From contig NZ_JPRF03000016.1 in NCBI RefSeq assembly GCF_001188955.3, positions 124,001 to 188,000 on the forward strand: DNA of 64,000 nt, written 5' to 3'. This document shows, one piece after another, positions 59,699 through 64,000 of the stretch. The notes under the pieces are model-generated. The model did no database searches, was not told the DNA's origin, and saw only the letters and a program-made list of their open reading frames with translations. How positions within the stretch are numbered: position 1 is the stretch's first letter; every line of letters begins with the position of its first letter. The stretch is from Kitasatospora aureofaciens. Lineage in GTDB: Bacteria > Actinomycetota > Actinomycetes > Streptomycetales > Streptomycetaceae. The position numbers and the translations under genes were made by a program.

Positions 59699-60766
59699 TC
59701 AGCCCTGGCCGGACGGCGCCAGGGTGACCTGGACGAGCTTGGTCGACGTCCCCGAGGTCTGGGTCTGCCAGCCGTCCTCGGACTCGGTCTTGCGCCAGAT
59801 CTTCCCGTCGTAGGCGACCGTCGCGATGCCCAGCTGCTGCGCCTGGGCGACCGCCCAGTGGGCCACCTCCCAGCCGCTGGTCCGCTCGGCGCTCGCCCCG
59901 GCGTCGGCCCCGGAGTCCGCCGAGGAGGTCAGAGCGGTGGTGGCCGGGTCGGGGGTCAGCGCGACGGCGTGCTCGGCGCCCTTGATCGTCGAGCTGTAGC
60001 CGGCGGCCGAGGTGACGGTCCGGCCGAACTCCCGGCGTACCCGGTCCGACAGCACCTGGGTGCGGTCCGGCAGCGCGACCGGGGTCGCCGAGGCGCCCGC
60101 GGTCGGCGACGGCGAGTCGGCCGGGTCCGGCTTGGCGTAGTCGTGCACCACGCAGCTGAACGAGGCGGGCTCACGGCCGGCCAGCGCCGAGGTGAGCAGC
60201 GTCGCCTTGGTCTCGTGCTTGGCGTACGCCTGCGGGTAGCCGCTCTTCTGCACCGCCTGGGCCGCGTCGGTCAGCGGCATCCGGGTGTAGCCGGGCACCT
60301 TGACCAGACCGTCCAGGAACTTGTTGGTCGCGTACACCGGGTCTGCGATCTGCTCCGGGGTGCCCCAGCCCATCGAGGGCCGCTGCTGGAACAGGCCGAT
60401 CGAGTCCCGGTCACCGCCCGCGAGGTTGCGCAGCTTGGACTCCTGCATGGCGGTCGCCAGCGAGATCGCGGTCGCCCGGTCCGGCAGCCCGCGCGAGCGC
60501 GCCACCGCGGCGATCGTCGCGGCGTTGGCGGCCTGCGGCAGCTCGAGCGTGCCGCTGCCCGCCGCGGTCTTCACCGAGCACTCCTCCGAGGCGCCCTGCC
60601 GGAACCCGAACCACCAGATCCCGACCACCGCCAGACCCGCGACCATCGCCAGGCCGAGCAGTCCGACCAGCACGAGCAGCAGCGCGCGCACCGGACCGCG
60701 GCGCCGGGGCGCCACATCGTCGCCCGGCTCCTCGCCCAGCTTCTCGCTGTGCCTTCTCCTGGCCAC
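59699..60766 (-). CDS. Membrane-anchored lysozyme-like protein
   Basis: 355 residues. One membrane helix (about 27-50), then an extracellular lysozyme-fold-like segment: ATAISLATAMQESKLRNLAGGDRDSIGLFQQRPSMGWGTPEQIADP (catalytic-type Glu in MQESKL), and a Cys pair (SASEECSV and FSCVVHD) that may form a disulfide. A second domain (about 290-355) is of unknown fold. Likely acts on cell-wall glycan or binds it. Divergent from dapE. Confidence 0.75.
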   Translation of the reverse strand: MARRRHSEKLGEEPGDDVAPRRRGPVRALLLVLVGLLGLAMVAGLAVVGIWWFGFRQGASEECSVKTAAGSGTLELPQAANAATIAAVARSRGLPDRATAISLATAMQESKLRNLAGGDRDSIGLFQQRPSMGWGTPEQIADPVYATNKFLDGLVKVPGYTRMPLTDAAQAVQKSGYPQAYAKHETKATLLTSALAGREPASFSCVVHDYAKPDPADSPSPTAGASATPVALPDRTQVLSDRVRREFGRTVTSAAGYSSTIKGAEHAVALTPDPATTALTSSADSGADAGASAERTSGWEVAHWAVAQAQQLGIATVAYDGKIWRKTESEDGWQTQTSGTSTKLVQVTLAPSGQG

Positions 60767-60911
60767 CGTCGCCCCTCTCGCGCCCGCCGTCTTGATCCGA
60801 CACCGTACCCACTCGGACGGGTGTACGGCGCACTCCGGTTTCCGATCAGGTGGCGTTCCGTGTCACAGCACGACCACCCAGGGCACATGGCGGCGAGGCT
60901 AGGCTGACGCC

Positions 60912-61988
60912 ATGAGCAGCCCGAACCCGACGCCCCTGGACCTGACCCTCGACGGCGGCACGCTGACCGCCCGCCTCGTCGACTTCCCCTCGGTGAGCGG
61001 CGACGAGCAGGCGCTCGCCGACGCCGTCGAGGCAGCCCTGCGCGGCTACCCGCACCTGACCGTGGACCGCTACGGCAACAACGTGGTGGCCCGGACGAAC
61101 CTGGGCCGCGCCGAGCGCGTCGTACTGGCCGGTCACCTGGACACCGTACCGATCGCCGACAACCTGCCGTCGTACGTCGAGGGCGACCTGCTCTACGGCT
61201 GCGGCACCTCGGACATGAAGTCCGGCGTGGCCGTCGCGCTGCGGCTCGCCGCCACCCTGCCCGAGCCCAACCGCGACCTCACCTACGTGTTCTACGACTG
61301 CGAGGAGGTGGAGGCCCACCGCAACGGCCTCGGCCACCTCGCCAAGGACCGCCCGGAGTGGCTGGCCGCCGACTTCGCGGTGCTGATGGAGCCCAGCGAC
61401 GCCATGGTCGAGGGCGGCTGCCAGGGCACCCTGCGGGCGCAGGTCCGGCTCACCGGCGTGCGCGCCCACGCGGCCCGCAGCTGGCTCGGCGACAACGCCA
61501 TCCACCGCGCCGCCGAGGTGCTCACCCGGCTCGCGGACTACCGGCCGCGCCGGGTGGAGATCGACGGCCTGGAGTACCGGGAGGGCCTCAACGCGGTGCG
61601 GATCGACGGCGGCGTGGCCGGCAACGTGATCCCGGACGAGTGCGTGATCACCGTCAACTTCCGCTACGCGCCCGACCGCAGCGAGGCCGAGGCGGAGAAG
61701 CACGTCCGCGAGGTCTTCGACGGCTTCGAGCTGACCGTCACCGACTTCGCCCCCGGCGCCCTCCCCGGTCTGGCCCAGCCCGCAGCCAAGGCCTTCCTGG
61801 CGGCCACCGGCGGCCAGGCCCGCGCCAAGTTCGGCTGGACCGACGTCGCCCGGTTCAGCGCCCTCGGCATCCCGGCGGTCAACTACGGTCCCGGCGACCC
61901 GAACTTCGCCCACAAGCGGGACGAGCACTGCTCGCTGACCGCCATCGCCGAGACGGAGGACCGGCTGCGCGCCTGGCTGACCAGCTGA
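60912..61988 (+). CDS. dapE: Succinyl-diaminopimelate desuccinylase
   Basis: 358 residues. M20-family metallopeptidase: [11 protein letters not shown] (zinc His and Asp), [20 protein letters not shown] with the general-base Glu, [18 protein letters not shown], and the dimerisation domain, ending in [20 protein letters not shown] (last ligand His). It releases succinate to give LL-diaminopimelate. TAGGCT lies six bases before the ATG with no ribosome site: likely leaderless. Confidence 0.95.
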   Translation: MSSPNPTPLDLTLDGGTLTARLVDFPSVSGDEQALADAVEAALRGYPHLTVDRYGNNVVARTNLGRAERVVLAGHLDTVPIADNLPSYVEGDLLYGCGTSDMKSGVAVALRLAATLPEPNRDLTYVFYDCEEVEAHRNGLGHLAKDRPEWLAADFAVLMEPSDAMVEGGCQGTLRAQVRLTGVRAHAARSWLGDNAIHRAAEVLTRLADYRPRRVEIDGLEYREGLNAVRIDGGVAGNVIPDECVITVNFRYAPDRSEAEAEKHVREVFDGFELTVTDFAPGALPGLAQPAAKAFLAATGGQARAKFGWTDVARFSALGIPAVNYGPGDPNFAHKRDEHCSLTAIAETEDRLRAWLTS

Positions 61989-62099
61989 ACCGAAACGTTC
62001 GGGGCCGACCGAACCGGCGGTCGAACTCCACCTTCCGGTTGCCCAACCGACCTTCTCCCGTTGCCTGAAAACGGGGGAGGGCGGGCGTAGGGTTTCGTC

Positions 62100-62909
62100 A
62101 TGACAGGCACAGGAGACGACAAGCACTACGGACACGGCCCCGAGCAGGTCGGCGTGCCGCGGAAGAAGAAGGCCTGGCCCGAGAAGCAGAAGGGCCCGGT
62201 GCTGGTGCGCCGGGACCAGGTCGGCACCAGCACCACGGACCAGCGCCTGCTGGACACCACCGGTCCCACCGACTGGCTGCACACCGATCCCTGGCGGGTG
62301 CTGCGGATCACCTCCGAGTTCGTCGAGGGCTTCGGCGCCCTCGCCGAACTCCCGCCCGCCGTCAGCGTCTTCGGCTCGGCCAGGACCCCGGTCGGCTCGC
62401 CCGAGTACGAGGCCGGAGCGGCCATCGGCCGGGCCCTCGCCGAGGCCGGCTACGCGGTGATCACCGGCGGCGGCCCGGGCGCGATGGAGGCCGCCAACCG
62501 CGGCGCCTCGGAGGCCGGCGGCCTCAGTGTCGGGCTCGGCATCGAGCTGCCCTTCGAACAGGGCCTCAACGAGTTCGTCGACCTCGGACTGAACTTCCGT
62601 TACTTCTTCGTCCGCAAGACGATGTTCGTCAAGTACGCGCAGGGCTTCGTCGTCCTGCCCGGCGGACTCGGCACGCTGGACGAACTGTTCGAGGCGCTCA
62701 CCCTGGTGCAGACGAAGAAGGTCACCCGATTCCCGGTGATCCTCTACGGCAGCGCGTACTGGGGCGGCCTCTACGAGTGGCTGAAGAACACCCTGGTCGC
62801 GCAGGGCAAGGCGGCCCCGCACGACCTGGAGCTGTTCCACATCACCGACGAGGTCGACGAGGTCCTGAAGATCCTCGCCGAAGCCCGTCGGCCCGTGAGC
62901 GACATCTAG
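62100..62909 (+). CDS. LOG-like Rossmann-fold protein (TIGR00730 family)
   Basis: 269 residues. GGGPGAMEAANRGA and PGGLGTLDELFEALT are the diagnostic LOG motifs. Such proteins hydrolyse cytokinin or purine ribonucleotides to the free base and ribose-5-phosphate. The N-terminal 75 residues are charged and family-specific. TAGGGT lies six bases before the ATG; no ribosome site. dapE ends 112 bases upstream. Confidence 0.92.
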   Translation: MTGTGDDKHYGHGPEQVGVPRKKKAWPEKQKGPVLVRRDQVGTSTTDQRLLDTTGPTDWLHTDPWRVLRITSEFVEGFGALAELPPAVSVFGSARTPVGSPEYEAGAAIGRALAEAGYAVITGGGPGAMEAANRGASEAGGLSVGLGIELPFEQGLNEFVDLGLNFRYFFVRKTMFVKYAQGFVVLPGGLGTLDELFEALTLVQTKKVTRFPVILYGSAYWGGLYEWLKNTLVAQGKAAPHDLELFHITDEVDEVLKILAEARRPVSDI

Positions 62910-62971
62910 GACCTGTCTTCGAGCCCGCGTCCGCGGGACGGAGGCGAGCCGAGCGCCGTCGAGAGGGGGCC

Positions 62972-63835
62972 CTACGCCAGCCCCCGGCGGGCGACCGCCG
63001 GGGGGCGGGTGCCCCGGATCGAGGCGACCATGTCCAGCACCTGGCGGGTCTCCTCCACCTGGTGCACCCGGTAGACCTGGGCGCCCAGCCAGGCCGAGAC
63101 CGCGGTGGTGGCCAGGGTGCCGAGGAGCCGCTCGTTCACCGGGCGGTCCAGGGTCTCGCCGACGAAGTCCTTGTTGGAGAGCGAGACCAGCACCGGGAAG
63201 CCGGTCGCGGTCATCTCCGGCAGCCGCCGGGTGGCCTCCAGCGAGTGCCGGGTGTTCTTGCCGAAGTCGTGCCCGGGGTCGATGATCACCGCGTCCCGGC
63301 GGACGCCCAGCTCCACCGCCCGCTCGGCGAGGCCCACGGTGACCCGCAGGATGTCCGCCATCACGTCCTCGTACCCGACCCGGTGCGGCCGGGTGCGCGG
63401 CTCGGCGCCGCCCGCGTGGGTGCACACCAGTCCGACGTCGTGGCGGGCGGCCACCTCGGCGAGCTTCGGGTCCACCCCGCCCCAGGCGTCGTTCAGCAGG
63501 TCCGCGCCCACCTCGCAGACCGCCTCGCCGACCTCGTGCCGCCAGGTGTCCACGCTGATCACCGCCTCGGGGTGGCGCTTGCGCAACTCGGCCACGAAGG
63601 GCACGGTGCGCCGCAGCTCCTCCTCGACCGTGACCTCGTCGCCCGGGCCGGCCTTCACCCCGCCGATGTCCAGGACCGCCGCGCCCTCGGCCATCGCGCG
63701 GTCGGCGGCGGCGAACGCGGCCTCGTCGGCGAAGGTCGAGCCCTTGTCGAAGAACGAGTCCGGGGTCCGGTTCACGATCGCCATGATCACCAGCTCGTCG
63801 TCACCGAATTCCCGCGGTCCCAGGCGCAGTGCCAC
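62972..63835 (-). CDS. folP: Dihydropteroate synthase family protein (FolP2-like)
   Basis: 287 residues; GTG 63835 is preferred (GGAGGAG six bases before), though an upstream frame to 63904 exists. TIM barrel with VIMAIVNRTPDSFFDKG, AAVLDIGGVKAGPGDEV, VISVDTWRHEV, LLNDAWGG, IIDPGHDFGKN and LSNKDFVGE, i.e. the pterin and Mg2+ sites. The substitutions in the pABA loop (DKGSTFADEAAF) match the second, FolP2-like, branch found in actinobacteria, which may not make folate. Divergent from the DivIVA-like gene. Confidence 0.85.
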   Translation of the reverse strand: MALRLGPREFGDDELVIMAIVNRTPDSFFDKGSTFADEAAFAAADRAMAEGAAVLDIGGVKAGPGDEVTVEEELRRTVPFVAELRKRHPEAVISVDTWRHEVGEAVCEVGADLLNDAWGGVDPKLAEVAARHDVGLVCTHAGGAEPRTRPHRVGYEDVMADILRVTVGLAERAVELGVRRDAVIIDPGHDFGKNTRHSLEATRRLPEMTATGFPVLVSLSNKDFVGETLDRPVNERLLGTLATTAVSAWLGAQVYRVHQVEETRQVLDMVASIRGTRPPAVARRGLA

Positions 63836-63964
63836 CGATGTCTCCTCCACAGCTCCTACGGGTGCGATGATGGCCCCCGGCCTCACCAGGGACCATGCTG
63901 TCATGATCAGCCCGGTTCCCTGGCACCTCGGAGGAGGCCGACCGGGAGTTCGGGAGGACAGCTC

Positions 63965-64000
63965 GTGTTCTGGGTGATCGTGGTCGCCATGGCCGTGGTG
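63965..64000 (+). CDS. Start of a DivIVA-domain-like small membrane protein, 3' end outside window
   Basis: GTG at 63965 with GGGAGGA seven bases upstream, reading MFWVIVVAMAVV before the edge. This hydrophobic start, next to the folP-like gene, is as I recall the beginning of a DivIVA-domain protein in Streptomyces; only 12 codons are visible, so the call rests on context. Confidence 0.45.
   Translation, partial: MFWVIVVAMAVV

Noticed and set aside
60846-63425. 859-codon minus-strand frame over dapE and the LOG-like gene
   Set aside because: Low-complexity shadow of two well-identified genes.

Overview
The window is very GC-rich, with densely packed genes, GTG and TTG starts and strong GC bias at third codon positions. 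Together with the marker genes (wblA, an actinobacterial crp, mshB, a MarP-type protease, a DivIVA-like start at the right edge, leaderless-looking starts) this points to a Streptomycetaceae chromosome, Streptomyces or Kitasatospora. Assignment is by recognition of protein motifs; no database was searched.

Left block (1-34,535), mostly core genes: end of a HAD phosphatase; a Fic-fold protein with a degenerate active site; a CooC/MinD-like ATPase; a SulP-carbonic anhydrase fusion; acs; nhaA; a holin-like membrane protein; an epoxide-hydrolase-like protein; a YdjM-type membrane hydrolase; a MarP-type protease; a coupled nth/NUDIX pair; a decayed LuxR response regulator; a MarR/FUSC efflux unit; a small metabolic island (hydrolase, RraA-like, PEP-mutase-like); crp; metallo-beta-lactamase, NUDIX, RidA and DUF4177 genes; two overlapping ArsA-like ATPases; wblA; a bifunctional penicillin-binding protein; yqeY; a CGNR regulator; and a metallophosphoesterase. 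From memory of S. coelicolor, this order matches the SCO3560-SCO3580s neighbourhood.

Middle block (34,635-41,862), accessory: a tRNA-Pro(CGG) gene whose 3' half is repeated 1.68 kb downstream (43 of 45 bases identical). Between the copies lie a tyrosine-integrase fragment and a regulator whose start codon lies inside the second copy. This looks like the remnant of an integrative element. Just outside it are a standalone SRA/YDG domain, a large LAL-type LuxR regulator, an NTF2-like protein and a DHA2 drug exporter.

Right block (41,899-64,000), core again: two S9 peptidases, a His/Ser/Gly-rich lipoprotein, SURF1, a frameshifted Pro-rich protein, mshB and its partner, an ABC transporter with histidine kinase and response regulator, a SirB1/transglutaminase-like protein, two GNATs, fdxA, dapC, a secreted protein, a lysozyme-like membrane protein, dapE, a LOG-like protein, a dihydropteroate-synthase-like gene and the start of a DivIVA-like gene. 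It resembles the SCO5120-SCO5140 neighbourhood, so the accessory middle appears to sit at a junction between two ancestral blocks.

Regulatory DNA is a strong point. There are long perfect hairpin terminators, several palindromic operator candidates (upstream of acs, FUSC, CGNR and wblA/PBP), nine genes with TANNNT boxes 6-8 nt before the start codon (likely leaderless), and many in-frame tandem repeats inside coding regions. No CRISPR array, rRNA, intact transposase or classical biosynthetic cluster is visible.
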